Shown here piece after piece: positions 46,501 to 54,440 of a DNA stretch of 64,000 nt; position 1 is the first letter of the stretch, and each line of letters starts with the position of its first letter. The notes under the pieces are model-generated. The model made no database searches. It had not been told where the DNA came from and worked only from the letters and a program-made list of their open reading frames with translations. Source of the stretch: Prunella strophiata (taxonomy: Eukaryota; Chordata; Aves; Passeriformes; Prunellidae); the NCBI GenBank assembly GCA_036583965.1, contig JAZBQD010000018.1, positions 69,231,785-69,295,784 of the forward strand, read 5' to 3'. Both the position numbers and the translations under genes were made by a program.

Positions 46501-49500
46501 CCTTCCCTTCTCCAGAGGAACACTCCCAGCCCTCCCAGCACTCCATGAGCAATCCCCAGCAGCAAGCCCAGGGCAGCCCTGCCCCTCAGGCTGCCCCGTG
46601 CCCCACGCCAGGCTCAGCCAGGCTCCCCTCCCACCTCGGCATCCTGGGACTTGGCGATGTCCACCAAGGTCTTGGCGGCCGGGTGCACAACGTCCAGCAG
46701 CTTCAGGATGGTGGCCCCGTCGTTGGAGATGGTGGCTTTGCCTGGGGTTCATGGAGAAAAGGAAGTTAAGGGCAGCTTTAGCCTGGCAGGGGTAAAGCCC
46801 TGTCTCTGGGGGCTCTCAGGAGATCTCAGCAGGTTCCTCTGCTCCACCAGAACTGAGTCCTGCCAGCCCATTTGTGGAGCAGCTTCAGTGAAGTCAGTCT
46901 GAGAGCAGAACAACTTTCCACACCAACAAAGGTTTGAAAATATTTTCCCTCTTCTCAGTAGACAGACAAAACCACATTCTAGTCTGAGACTCTCATAAAG
47001 AAAGAGTCTAGAAATCATATTAGTTATTGTAAGAGAAATTTAAATCCAATTATCCTTTTGAACAAGGATTTATTACAGCTCCTATTTGTAAAAACTATTT
47101 AAAGACAATACTAAGCCTTTTCACTCCACCATTCAGTAACAAAAATAATAAATTGTTTGGTGACTTCATACAAGTCTTTTCAGAGTGATGGCAAAGCTCA
47201 TCTCTAAATCACACTCAAAAAAAAAATAAAAAGTCAACCCAGGAACATCCACTGACCTCACACCCTCACACTCAGCCACAACTGCTGAATAACTCCACAG
47301 GTATCATGAGCCTCATTTAAAAATAGAGATGACCAAAAATATCTGAAGACAGGTTCAAGCCTCTCTGCTTCTCCTGTCTGGAGACTTACACTGGATGCAT
47401 CCAAGTGATATCTCAGGGTTTAGCTTTTATATTTTTCAGATTCTGTGCTGCTTTAGTGTGCAGTTCTGAGCTTCCTACTAGGGGATGCTGAGCTCTGTGC
47501 ACAGAGCAGGGAGACAAAACAATTACTTCTCCAGCTGGGGACCAAGGACAAATGACCCAAATCTCAGGCCCAAGAGCACAAACAGCGTGGACTGAAGAGA
47601 GAAAAACAAGCAGGATGGGACTGCAGGGGCTAAAGCTGGAATGGGACAATGAACTCCAAGGTGCAAATGGAGCAGAACTGATCCAAGTGAGAGACCCCGT
47701 GCCCGGCCGTGCATTTTGGGACCATTTTGGTTCATCTTGGGTTCATTTTGTGCCCATTTTGGTTCATCTTGGGTGCAGCCCTGGCTGGGCTCTTGTGCTG
47801 CCCAAGGTGAATCCATTGAGGAGATGTCACCCTGATTTTTTAAGTTTTTCTAAAGCCTTCTGATATTTGCATTTTTGTACAGAGCTTTCTCACACACTTT
47901 GTGTAGATAACTTATTGTTTACATTCTTTGTGGGGGACAAGCAACTTGATGGACTGTTGGGTTGTCCAGTGACATTGAGGAGGTGGTACTGTCACCCTCC
48001 AATGACACTGACACTTCAGAGATGTATAAATTGGAGTCAGAAATTAATAAATAAAAAATTAATAAATAATTTCCTGTCCTACAGGAAATCTGTAAAAATA
48101 TCTGTGAAATATCAGATAGTTAGTGTCCTACAGTGACGAGCAGATCCTTTTAACAAATCCCTGCTTTACTCTTTAACTCTGCCCAGCCTCTGTTCCAGGG
48201 CAGCCTTCTCAAGGCACCACATCCCCCCTGACTCTGCACCTCCCCAGGTGCCCCTGGGAGCAATCAGGCACTCCTCAGGCCGGACTGGCAATCGTCCTGC
48301 CTTCTAACATGGCAACAACCAAGTGTTTCATTGGGCACCAGAGACCGAGGTGAGGCTGTGACTCTGAGGGCACGGCAGGGGCCTGCTGAGGCCCTGCCAG
48401 AGCAGCCAGAGCTGGGTTCAGGTGGGACAGAGCGGGGTTCAGGTGGGGCAGAGCGGGGTCAGGTGGCCCAGATCGGGTTCAGGTGTGGGAGAGCGGGGTT
48501 CAGGTGGGGCAGAGCGGAGGGGTTCAGGTGGTACAGAGCGGGGTCAGGTTGGTACAGAGCGGGGTTTTTCAGGTGGTACAGAGGGGGGTTCAGGTGGTGC
48601 AGAGCGGTTCTACAGGTGGGCGCAGAGCGGGGTTATTAAGTGGTGCAGAGGCAGAGCGGGGTTAGGTGGTACAGAGCGGGGTTCAGGTGGGTACAGAACG
48701 GGGTTCAGGTGGTAAGAAACGGGGGTGTTCAGGTGGTTTACAAGAACGGGGTTGTCACGGTGGTTGCAGAGGTGCAGAGGGGGTTCAGGTGGTATACAGA
48801 GCGGGGTTCAGGTGGTACAGAGGCGGGTTTGTTCAGGTGTACAGAGCGGGGTTGTGTTCAGGTGGTACAGAGCGGGGTACAGGTGGGCACGAGCGGGTTC
48901 AGGGGCGCAGAGCGGGGTTCGGTGGTGCAGAGCGGGGTGCAGGTGGAGCCAGGAGCGGGGTTCAGGTGGGGGCAGAGAGGGGTTCAGGGGGCAGAGCGGC
49001 TGGTTTTCAGGTGGGTTGCAGAGCGGGGTTCAGGTGGTACCAGAGGGGGTTAAGGTGGCGCAGAGCAGGGCTCAGCTGGTGCAGAGCAGGCTCAGCTGGT
49101 GCAGAGCCGGGTCAGGTGGGCGAGCGGGTTCAGGGGGCAGAGCGGGGTTCAGGTGGCACAGAGCGGGGTTCAGGTGGCACAGAGCGGGGTTAGGTGGTTT
49201 GTTCGGTGGGGCAGAGCCGGTTTCAGGTGGGGCAGAGCCGGGTTCAGGGGGCCACAGAGCCGGGTTCAGGTGGGGCAGAGCCGGGTTCAGGTGGCACAGA
49301 GCCGGGTTCAGGTGGCACAGAGCCGGGTTCAGGTGGCACTCACCGCGATCATCCACAATGAGCTTGTCCATGCCGCGCGGGCCCAGCGTGGTGCGCACGG
49401 CCTCGGCGATCACCTGGCACGCATTGATGTTGCTGACCAGCTGCGGGATGCCCTGCGAGGTGTCCGTGCCCTCCTTCAGCAGGATAACCGGAGTGGGCTG

Positions 49501-50969
49501 CAGGGAGGAGCAGGCACAGCTGTTACCCCCACTCCTGACAGCCCAGAAGACGTGAGCGTGCAGGAACAGAACCAAAATACAGACTCGTTGTGACTGCCCT
49601 GCCCCACACCAGCAGTGCTCCCCACTGCTCCCCCTGCACTGGGGATTCCCAACTGCTCCAGCACAGGCTCAGGGAGCACACAGGGACTGTCCCTGCAGTA
49701 ATGGGGGTCTCTGGGGCAGCACTGCCCCTGAGGTTCTGATCTGCTGGCCTGCAGCAGACAGAGCGTGCAGGAATTGCAGACACTGAGGAACCAAACCAAT
49801 CTGGGTGGTGGCAGCACCAGAGCAGCTGTGGCTGCTCCTGCATCCCTGGCAGTGCCCAAGGCCAGGCTGGACACTGGGGCCTGGAGCAGCCTGGGACAGT
49901 GGGAGGTGTCCCTGCCATGGCAGGGGTGGCACTGGGTAGGATTTGGGGTCCCTGCAACCCAAACCATGCCATGAGTGCTGCAACCATCCCACAGGCAGAG
50001 CTCAGGCAAAGCCCAAACACTGCCCAAATTTGGGATGCACTGGCTCAGGACAGCGACCAGCAGGCACAGAGCAGAACTGAACTGTGCTTGTTACAGAGGG
50101 TCACAGGCACAAGGTAAGGAGCTACTGCAGAGGGTTCAGTGGTGGGCACAAAGAGCATCCCTGGGGTCTGGAGCACCTCTCCTGTGAGGAGCTGGGCCTG
50201 CTGGATTAGGGAAGGCTGAGAGGGATCCCATCAATCCACACAAATCTCTCCGAGGCGGTGCCAAGAGTTTGGTGCCAGACTGCTTTTGGTGATGCCCAGT
50301 AACAGGACGTAAATTAAAACACAAGAAGTTCCACCTCAACATGAGGCAGAACTTCTTTCCATGGAGGGTGACAGAGCCCTGGGACAGCAGCACAGGGAGG
50401 GCCTGGAGTGTCCCCCTCAGGAGACACCCCAAAGCCACCTGGACACGCTCCTGTGTCACCTGCTCCAGGTGACCCTGCCTGGGCGGGAGGCTGAACTCAG
50501 TGATCTCCAGCCCTGACTATTCCGCGATCCCTGACACCTGGAAGGATTCTGTGGAAGAAAACGTGCAGCTTCCCTCCACGCCCAGCAGAGCAGGAATCCC
50601 AAGGGAACAGGAACCGTTCATCCCCGGGGCAATCAGGCTGCAGACACATCCACCTCCCGCATCACCGCGGGGCCCGGGGCCGCGGGGCCCGGAGCCGGGC
50701 CGGGCGGAGGCTGTGGGGCGGGCTGGGGCTCGGGGCTGCCCGCTCCATCCCTCACAGCCAGCGCAGCGCGGCTCGGCTCGGCACAGCCCGCTACCGCCAG
50801 GCCTGCGCGCCGCGGCGGCTCCATCCCCGCGGCCCGGCCCGCCGCCGCCCCGCCACAGCCGCTCCCTGCGGGCCGGCAGGGGCCCCGCGGCCCGGGCAGG
50901 GCGGGGGGACGCGGGGCCGGCGGCGGATGGCGGCGGATGAGGCGGATGGCGCGGCTCACTCACCATCAT
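34511..50969 (-). CDS. CCT7: CCT7, T-complex protein 1 subunit eta (12 exons)
   Basis: CCT7 is one of eight subunits of the cytosolic TRiC/CCT double-ring chaperonin, which folds actin, tubulin and WD-repeat proteins using ATP. Twelve exons on - with clean GT-AG junctions and matching phases give about 486 residues, then a repeat. Exons: 50,964-50,969; 49,344-49,497; 46,635-46,741; 45,901-46,026; 44,060-44,112; 42,324-42,495; 41,164-41,328; 40,164-40,353; 39,560-39,657; 38,765-38,897; 37,097-37,303; 34,511-34,565. Group II chaperonin motifs are present: [24 protein letters not shown] and VAGGGA. Odd points are a one-base insertion in exon 8 and loss of the last 55 or so residues to a 17-bp minisatellite. 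The missing end is found inverted at 54,207-54,440. CCT7 is essential, so both lesions are likely assembly faults. Confidence 0.95.
34566..35350. repeat. about 50-bp tandem repeat in CCT7 intron 11
   Basis: About 14 copies built from GGGACAGACACAGGGACAGA, GGGACAGGGATCAGTG and CCACATCCCGCTCTG. The first copy overlaps the exon 12 acceptor and the repeat unit contains exon-like CACATCCCGC text, so the array may have arisen by duplicating the intron-exon border. Mirror with many indels at 53,200-54,205. Confidence 0.93.
35351..36175. other. CCT7 intron 11 unique sequence with CR1
   Basis: Unique intron plus a CR1 fragment (35,545-35,735). The left inverted arm ends at about 36,080 within this stretch. 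No exon seen. Confidence 0.55.
35545..35735 (-). mobile_element. CR1 LINE 3'-end fragment, reversed
   Basis: Starts CATCACAGAGTCACCGAGGC, then TGGAAAAGCCCTCCCAGAGC and a GGGATGGGGACTCCAAACCT block. Mirror at 52,820-53,015. Confidence 0.75.
36176..36372. repeat. about 64-bp tandem repeat, three copies
   Basis: Three copies of a unit beginning GAGCTACACCAGCTCTGA and ending CACTGCCCTGGGATGCCT. The first lies at 36,176, and GAGCT-ACACC-AGCTC is a short dyad. It is in CCT7 intron 11, just outside the inverted arm. Confidence 0.92.
36373..37096. other. CCT7 intron 11, unique
   Basis: Unique intronic sequence. Locally A/T-rich near 36,515-36,540 and 36,995-37,015. Nothing else recognised. Confidence 0.5.
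37097..37303 (-). CDS. CCT7: CCT7 exon 11
   Basis: 207 bp, in frame, encoding [20 protein letters not shown] through [20 protein letters not shown] to LRAKHAQ. GGGA in VAGGGA is the second nucleotide-site motif of chaperonins. Donor GTGGGG and acceptor CCCTGCAG on -. Confidence 0.97.
37320..37760. repeat. 21-25 bp degenerate repeat in CCT7 intron 10
   Basis: About 20 copies of GCAGGGCAGTACAGAGCTCT plus variable CAGCA/GCAG, with higher-order spacing. No exon inside. Confidence 0.9.
37761..38764. other. CCT7 intron 10, remaining sequence
   Basis: A CAGCCCTGC-rich low-complexity start (37,760-37,935), then unique sequence. No exon or RNA gene recognised. Confidence 0.5.
38765..38897 (-). CDS. 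CCT7: CCT7 exon 10
   Basis: 133 bp encoding [20 protein letters not shown] and [20 protein letters not shown] to RAIK. Its phase fits exon 9 (GAGAG + G). Donor GTGAGC on -. Confidence 0.97.
38898..39559. other. CCT7 intron 9
   Basis: Unique intron with short CCAGAAAATCCAGAAAACCC repeats at 39,040-39,076. No other feature. Confidence 0.5.
39560..39657 (-). CDS. CCT7: CCT7 exon 9
   Basis: 98 bp encoding [20 protein letters not shown] and [13 protein letters not shown]. Donor GTAAAA and acceptor CCCTGCAG on -. Confidence 0.96.
39658..40163. other. CCT7 intron 8
   Basis: Unique intron; a poly-A run lies at 39,908-39,921. Nothing else seen. Confidence 0.5.
40164..40353 (-). CDS. CCT7: CCT7 exon 8 with one-base insertion
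   Basis: 190 bp instead of the expected 189. It encodes [20 protein letters not shown] and [20 protein letters not shown] to RDMFCA, then an extra base near 40,203 (TGTGCCTGGCCGTG on -) shifts the expected [13 protein letters not shown] out of frame. Both parts are otherwise perfectly conserved, so a sequencing or consensus error is the simplest explanation. Confidence 0.95.
40354..41163. other. CCT7 intron 7
   Basis: Unique start, then a CR1 copy at 40,690-41,160. No exon in between. Confidence 0.55.
40690..41160 (-). mobile_element. CR1 LINE 3' end, reversed, about 470 bp
   Basis: Begins ATCATGGAATGGTTTGGGTG, then GGAAGGGACCTTTTAAAGGT, CCAGTGCCACCACC and, further in, CTCAGCATCTCCATGGCCCT. 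It ends only a few bases before the exon 7 donor. Confidence 0.85.
41164..41328 (-). CDS. CCT7: CCT7 exon 7
   Basis: 165 bp encoding [40 protein letters not shown] and [15 protein letters not shown] in one frame, part of the apical domain. Donor GTAAGA and acceptor GTTCCAG on -. Confidence 0.97.
41329..42323. other. CCT7 intron 6
   Basis: Unique intron of about 1 kb; a poly-A tract at 42,042-42,052 and A/T-rich neighbour. No repeat family identified with confidence. Confidence 0.5.
42324..42495 (-). CDS. CCT7: CCT7 exon 6
   Basis: 172 bp encoding [40 protein letters not shown] and [17 protein letters not shown]. It joins exon 5 across a codon (GA + T). Donor GTAAGT, acceptor TTCTGCAG on -. 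Confidence 0.97.
42580..43140 (-). mobile_element. CR1 LINE 3' end, reversed, with internal 30-bp array
   Basis: Begins TTTATCACAGGTTTAGGCTG, then GGAAAATACCTTTAAGATCA and, near 42,860, GAGCCTCCTTTGCTCCAGGC, TGAGCCCCTTCAGCTCCTCA. The last text is the start of the 30-bp array at 42,892, so the array grew from CR1 sequence. Confidence 0.8.
42892..43118. repeat. 30-bp minisatellite, about seven copies
   Basis: Unit CAGCTCCTCAGGGATTCTCC + ATTCCCTTCC. Six copies are identical and the first has AGGAATT; a shorter partial copy follows. Homogeneous, hence probably recent. Confidence 0.95.
43119..44059. other. CCT7 intron 5, remaining sequence
   Basis: Unique intron without recognised features. Confidence 0.5.
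44060..44112 (-). CDS. CCT7: CCT7 exon 5
   Basis: 53 bp encoding [17 protein letters not shown] plus the first two bases of an Asp codon. Donor GTAAGT and acceptor TGCCAG on -. Confidence 0.95.
44735..45132 (+). mobile_element. CR1 LINE 3' end, about 400 bp
   Basis: Sense CR1: GGGGGTGCTCAGCCTGGAGA, AGAGGAGGCTCAGAGGTGAC, then AGAGAGGTGGTGGAATCAGC, and a terminal GTCTCTTCCAACCTCATTAT plus TCTGTGATTCTGT. 5'-truncated as expected for CR1, with no coding part. Confidence 0.93.
45135..45870. mobile_element. A/T-rich insert, possible endogenous retrovirus LTR
   Basis: An abrupt drop in GC immediately after the CR1 end. Text such as GACCAATCACACAGAGC and AAGTCTTAAGATACAATGCA resembles passerine LTRs I have seen; this is recollection and needs a library search. 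A 40-bp segment (GCAGCTTTTCC...TTTTATG.ATTCCC) occurs twice, at 45,607 and 45,827. No retroviral coding sequence is present. Confidence 0.45.
45901..46026 (-). CDS. CCT7: CCT7 exon 4 (GDGTTS nucleotide motif)
   Basis: 126 bp encoding [40 protein letters not shown] and QL. GDGTTS is the chaperonin phosphate-binding motif. Donor GTGAGG, acceptor TCCCTGCAG on -. Confidence 0.97.
46190..46560 (-). mobile_element. CR1 LINE 3' end, reversed
   Basis: Starts GAGTGCTCTGGGTGGGAAGG, then GACCTCAAAGCCCATCCAGT and a GGGCAGGGACACCTTCCATC block. It is close in sequence to the copy at 40,690. Confidence 0.83.
46635..46741 (-). CDS. CCT7: CCT7 exon 3
   Basis: 107 bp encoding [20 protein letters not shown] and [22 protein letters not shown] is a TCP-1 family signature. 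Donor GTGGGA, acceptor GAACCCCAG on -. Confidence 0.97.
46742..48419. other. CCT7 intron 2, first part
   Basis: A/T-richer intron. Short tandem text CATTTTGGTTCATCTTGGGT repeats at 47,710-47,775. A possible LTR is at 47,820-48,140. No exon. Confidence 0.5.
47820..48140 (+). mobile_element. possible solo LTR fragment
   Basis: Contains TATAAA at 48,025-48,030 followed within 20 bp by overlapping AATAAA signals and a CCAATGACACTGACACTTCA stretch, an arrangement I associate with passerine LTRs. No flanking target duplication could be confirmed and there is no coding part. Confidence 0.4.
48420..49340. repeat. 20-22 bp noisy minisatellite in CCT7 intron 2
   Basis: About 43 copies of AGAGCGGGGTTCAGGTGG plus TRC/GGC. 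Unit length jitters from copy to copy by one to three bases and homopolymers vary, unlike the clean arrays elsewhere in the window. It abuts the exon 2 donor at 49,343. Confidence 0.9.
49344..49497 (-). CDS. CCT7: CCT7 exon 2
   Basis: 154 bp encoding [40 protein letters not shown] and [11 protein letters not shown] plus one base. [10 protein letters not shown] is the first chaperonin signature. Donor GTGAGT, acceptor CCTGCAG on -. Confidence 0.97.
49795..49985 (+). mobile_element. CR1 LINE 3'-end fragment
   Basis: Sense: GCAGCTGTGGCTGCTCCTGC, then GGGGTCCCTGCAACCCAAAC and CATGCCATGAGTGCTG at its end. Confidence 0.78.
50165..50530 (+). mobile_element. CR1 LINE 3'-end fragment
   Basis: Sense: CACAAGAAGTTCCACCTCAA, CATGAGGCAGAACTTCTTTC, then CTGTGTCACCTGCTCCAGGT and GATCTCCAGCCCTGACTATT. 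This is a longer piece of CR1 3' region than most others here. Confidence 0.85.
50964..50969 (-). CDS. CCT7: CCT7 exon 1 coding part (Met-Met)
   Basis: ATGATG followed at once by the donor GTGAGT on -. Joined to exon 2 it gives [12 protein letters not shown], the family N-terminus. The context GCCGCGATGATGG is a fair start site. Confidence 0.93.
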
Positions 50970-51254
50970 CGCGGCGGCTGCTCGCTCCCGGCGCCCACAA
51001 TGCACCGCGCACGCCCAGAACCTTCCCGGGGCGGGACGGGGGTGGGAGCACAATTTGGCAGGGAGGGACGAGGGCGCGCAGCGTGGGCAAATGCAATGGA
51101 GCACTATTTGGCAGCGGACGCCGCGCTGACAGCGAGCTGCCCGCGCCGGCTCGCGCCTGATTGATGGCGGCGCAGACCAATAGGAAGGAGCGCGGTGAGC
51201 TCATCCGCCAATGGGGAGCGCGGGGCGGGCCGGTGGGCGGGGCGCGGCGCAGCC

Positions 51255-51306
51255 ATGCTGCTCTGGCTGTGGCTGTGGCTCTGCGGCTGCTGCTGGCCGG
51301 CCCGCG
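51255..51306 (+). CDS. PRADC1: PRADC1 exon 1 (signal peptide), rest missing
   Basis: An ATG in GCAGCCATGC followed by MLLWLWLWLCGCCWPAR and a GTGAGT donor at 51,307. The peptide is a plain hydrophobic signal sequence. PRADC1 encodes a small secreted glycoprotein with a protease-associated domain and is CCT7's head-to-head neighbour in other vertebrates, so the name rests mainly on position. The remaining exons are not in the window because of the gap at 51,963. Too short to confirm by similarity. Confidence 0.55.
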
Positions 51307-51469
51307 GTGAGTGAGGGGCGGAGGGGACACGGAGCGGGGACAGCGGCCGGGCCCGCGCCAGCACCGCCGGACCCCGCTGCCCGGGCCGCGCACACACCCC
51401 GGGCATCCCGGGCCAGGCCGCCTCCCCGCTCGGCGCACCGCGATCCCCGTTGTTTCCCCTCCCGGCAGC

Positions 51470-51962
51470 CCGGCCCCGTTGCGGTTCCTCTCCCGTGTCT
51501 CTATCCCGGTGTATTTTCCCCTCCCAGCCCCATTGCCGTTCCTCTCTCCGTGTCTCTATCCCGGGTTATTTCCCCTCCCGGCCCCCGTTTGGGTTCCTCT
51601 CCCGTGTCCTCTATCCGGTGATATTTCCCTCCCGGCCCCATTGCCGTTCCTCTCCGTGTCTCTATCCCGGTGTAGTTCCCTCCCGGCCCCATTGCCGTTT
51701 CCTCTCCTGTGTCGATCCCGGTGTGTTTCCACTCCCGGCCCCATTGCCATTCCTCCAAAAGAACCGTGTCCTCTATCCGGTGTTTTCCCTCCCGGCCCTT
51801 GCCTTCCTCTCCCGGTCTCTATCCCGGTGTATTTCCCTCCCGGCCCCATTGCGGTTCCTCTCCCGTGTCTCTATCCCGGTGTATTTCCCCTCCCGGCCCC
51901 ATTGCCGTTCCTCTCCCGTGTCTCTATCCCGGTGTATTTCCCCTCCCGGCCCCATTGCCGTT
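51470..51962. repeat. about 50-bp noisy tandem repeat before the gap
   Basis: About 10 copies of TCTATCCCGGTGTATTTCCC, CTCCCGGCCCCATTGCCGTT, CCTCTCCCGTG with many one-base gains and losses. It lies in PRADC1 intron 1 and ends at the Ns, so the array probably continues into the gap. Confidence 0.92.
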
Positions 51963-52462
51963 NNNNNNNNNNNNNNNNNNNNNNNNNNNNNNNNNNNNNN
52001 NNNNNNNNNNNNNNNNNNNNNNNNNNNNNNNNNNNNNNNNNNNNNNNNNNNNNNNNNNNNNNNNNNNNNNNNNNNNNNNNNNNNNNNNNNNNNNNNNNNN
52101 NNNNNNNNNNNNNNNNNNNNNNNNNNNNNNNNNNNNNNNNNNNNNNNNNNNNNNNNNNNNNNNNNNNNNNNNNNNNNNNNNNNNNNNNNNNNNNNNNNNN
52201 NNNNNNNNNNNNNNNNNNNNNNNNNNNNNNNNNNNNNNNNNNNNNNNNNNNNNNNNNNNNNNNNNNNNNNNNNNNNNNNNNNNNNNNNNNNNNNNNNNNN
52301 NNNNNNNNNNNNNNNNNNNNNNNNNNNNNNNNNNNNNNNNNNNNNNNNNNNNNNNNNNNNNNNNNNNNNNNNNNNNNNNNNNNNNNNNNNNNNNNNNNNN
52401 NNNNNNNNNNNNNNNNNNNNNNNNNNNNNNNNNNNNNNNNNNNNNNNNNNNNNNNNNNNNNN
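51963..52462. other. assembly gap, exactly 500 Ns
   Basis: A fixed-length run of unknown bases. A round size is a scaffolding convention and not a measured distance. It separates the FBXO41-CCT7-PRADC1 contig from the inverted second copy. Confidence 0.99.
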
Positions 52463-52819
52463 CTGTTTCCCTTTGATCCCAGCATCAGGTGACTTCCTGA
52501 GATGGGAGTTCTGATTACTCCTACAAACCTCAGCATTGTCAGGGAAGGAGCTGCTGTGCTAAACATTTAAAGGGAGCAGAGCAGACGTGCAGGAGAGGAG
52601 TCAGCTGAGCCGAGTCTTTGACAACAGGAGCTGCAGGCTGGGAGGTCGAGTGCTGGGTCTTGTGGAGATCCCAGCTCCAGGGATTGGAGGTTGCCCCTTG
52701 GGTTTCGGTCACTCCACAGCACCTTTCACACTGTGCTGCTGGTGGGGCTCAGGGGAGTGCCCCCAAAAAAGGGTGCCAAAACCTGGGCAGTGAGGCGCAG
52801 CAGAGGGGAGTCAGGCCTG

Positions 52820-53015
52820 TGAGCTCTGCGGCTTTGGGGAAGGGGCTGTCCCAGGAGGTTTGGAGTCCCCATCCCTGGGGTGTCCATGGAAGGGCTGGAG
52901 GAGTTCGGCACTGAGTGCTCTGGGGTGGGGACAAGGGGGGTAAGGGCAAAGCTGGGCTGGGTGCTCTGGGAGGGCTTTTCCAGCCTCGGTGGACTCTTGT
53001 GATGCTAACGATGGA
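52820..53015 (+). mobile_element. CR1 fragment, mirror of 35,545-35,735
   Basis: Sense copy with the GGGGTGTCCATGGAAGGGCT and GGGAGGGCTTTTCCAGCCTC blocks; small indels relative to the left copy. Confidence 0.75.
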
Positions 53016-53199
53016 AGGAGCATCCTCTTCCCGAGGCCCTGTGGCACTGGTGGCTGCAGCAAAGACTGCTCACTTGGGATTCTTTGGGTTGCCTTAACAG
53101 CAGGAGTCAGGGAGGCTCCAGCCTCTCCCTGCACCGTTGCCTGGCCTTCCATCCCAGCTTTCCCAAGTGCCAGCCGCCCCTGGACCCATCCTGTCACCC
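53016..53199. other. CCT7 intron 11, right copy
   Basis: Mirror of 35,351-35,540, no additional features. Confidence 0.5.
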
Positions 53200-54205
53200 T
53201 ATGTCCTGCAGGGTGGGATGTGGCCACCTGATCCCTGTCCCTCTGCTGTCCCAGGGTGGGATGTGGCACACACTGATTTCTGCTCCCTCTGTCCCTGTCC
53301 TCTGGTCTGCCCCAGAGCGGGGTGGCACTGATTCCGTCCCTCTGTCCCTCTGTGTCCTTTATCCCAGGGACGGGATGTGTCATGATGCTGTCCCTCTGTC
53401 CCTGTGTCTGTCCCAGGGCAGGATGTGGCACTGATGCTGTCCCTCTGTCTGTCCCCAGAGCGGGATGTGGCACTGATCCCTGTCCCTCTGTCTGTCCCAG
53501 AGCAGGATGTGGCACTGATCCCTGTTCTATGTCCCGTCTGTCTGTCCCGAGCAGGATGTGGCACTGATCCCTGTCCCTATGCCTGTGTGTGTCCCAGGGT
53601 GGATGTGTCATGATTCCCGTCCTCTGTACCTGTGTCTGTCCCAGGGCGGGATGTGACACTGATACCTGTCCCTCTGTCTGTCCCAGGGTGGGATGTGGCA
53701 CTGATCCCTGTCCCTCTGTCCCTGTGTCTGTCCCAGGGCGGGATGTGGCACTGATCCTGTCCCTGTGTGCCCTGTGTCTGTCCCCAGGGCGGTATGTGGC
53801 ACTGATCCCTGTCCCTCTGTCTGCCCAGGGCGGGATGTTGCAAGGTATCCTGTCCCTGTGTCCCTGTGTCTGTTCCCAGGGCGGGATGTGGCACTGATTC
53901 CCTGTCTCTCTGTCTGTCCCTGTGTCTGTCCCAGGGCGGGATGTGGCACTGATCCCTGTCCCGTTCCCTGGGTCGGTCCCAGGGCAGGATGTGGCACAAT
54001 GATCCCTGTCCCTCTGTCTTTCCATGTGTCTTGTCCCAGGGCAGGATGTGGCACTGATCCCTGTCCTCTGTCTGTCCCTCTGTCGTCCCAGAGCGGGATG
54101 TGCCACTGTGATCACCCATTTTGTTTTTTACCTATGTCCCTGGGTCTGTCCCAGGGCGGGATGTGTCACTGATGCGTTCCATCTGTCTGTCCTTTGTTGT
54201 TCCCA
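53200..54205. repeat. about 50-bp array, right copy, indel-rich
   Basis: Mirror of 34,566-35,350, here nearly 1 kb with roughly 19 copies of GTCCCAGGGCGGGATGTGGC, ACTGATCCCTGTCCCTCTGT. Many copies have missing or doubled bases. Confidence 0.92.
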
Positions 54206-54206
54206 G

Positions 54207-54440
54207 GGGGGATGTTGTACGGCGTTGGATGTCACCAGCGAGGAACATCGCGGACAATTTCCTTGATGCTGGGTGGGAGACGTCCGTGCGTGAGCATCAA
54301 CGCGCTGACGCCGCCTCGGAGCCGTTGCCTGGTGGTGTCCTGTTGACAGACCGAGGTTGCGCAACCCGCGCTCCTCCGCGGAGCCCCCTGCTGCTGCTGG
54401 GGCCCGCGCCCGCGCCCGCGCCCGGCCCCACAACCACTGA
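54207..54440 (+). CDS. CCT7: CCT7 exon 12, right copy, with full C-terminus but indels
   Basis: Acceptor TTGTTCCCAG ending at 54,206. In shifting frames it reads GG.LYGV, TSE, DN, SINALT, ASE and then, after several one-base differences, SSAEPPAAAGARARARARPH and N-H with TGA at 54,438-54,440. The C-terminal arginine-rich tail is typical of CCT7. About eight indels are needed for one frame. It is inverted relative to the other 11 exons, so it cannot be spliced to them as drawn. It is the only place in the window with the CCT7 C-terminus. Confidence 0.88.

Larger units (their letters stand above)
49498..50640. other. CCT7 intron 1
   Basis: Holds two CR1 3' ends (49,795-49,985 and 50,165-50,530) and otherwise unique sequence. 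Confidence 0.6.
50640..51320. promoter_or_regulatory. bidirectional CpG-island promoter of CCT7 and PRADC1
   Basis: CpG-dense sequence between and over the CCT7 ATG (50,969, -) and the PRADC1 ATG (51,255, +), 285 bp apart. Visible elements are CCAAT boxes at 51,177-51,181 and 51,208-51,212 (31 bp apart, same orientation), GC boxes at 51,222-51,229 and about 51,236-51,242, and ATGGCGGC at 51,164-51,171, a YY1-like core. No TATA box. The motif AGCAC(A/T)ATTTGGCAG occurs twice, at 51,047-51,061 and 51,100-51,114. Confidence 0.8.
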
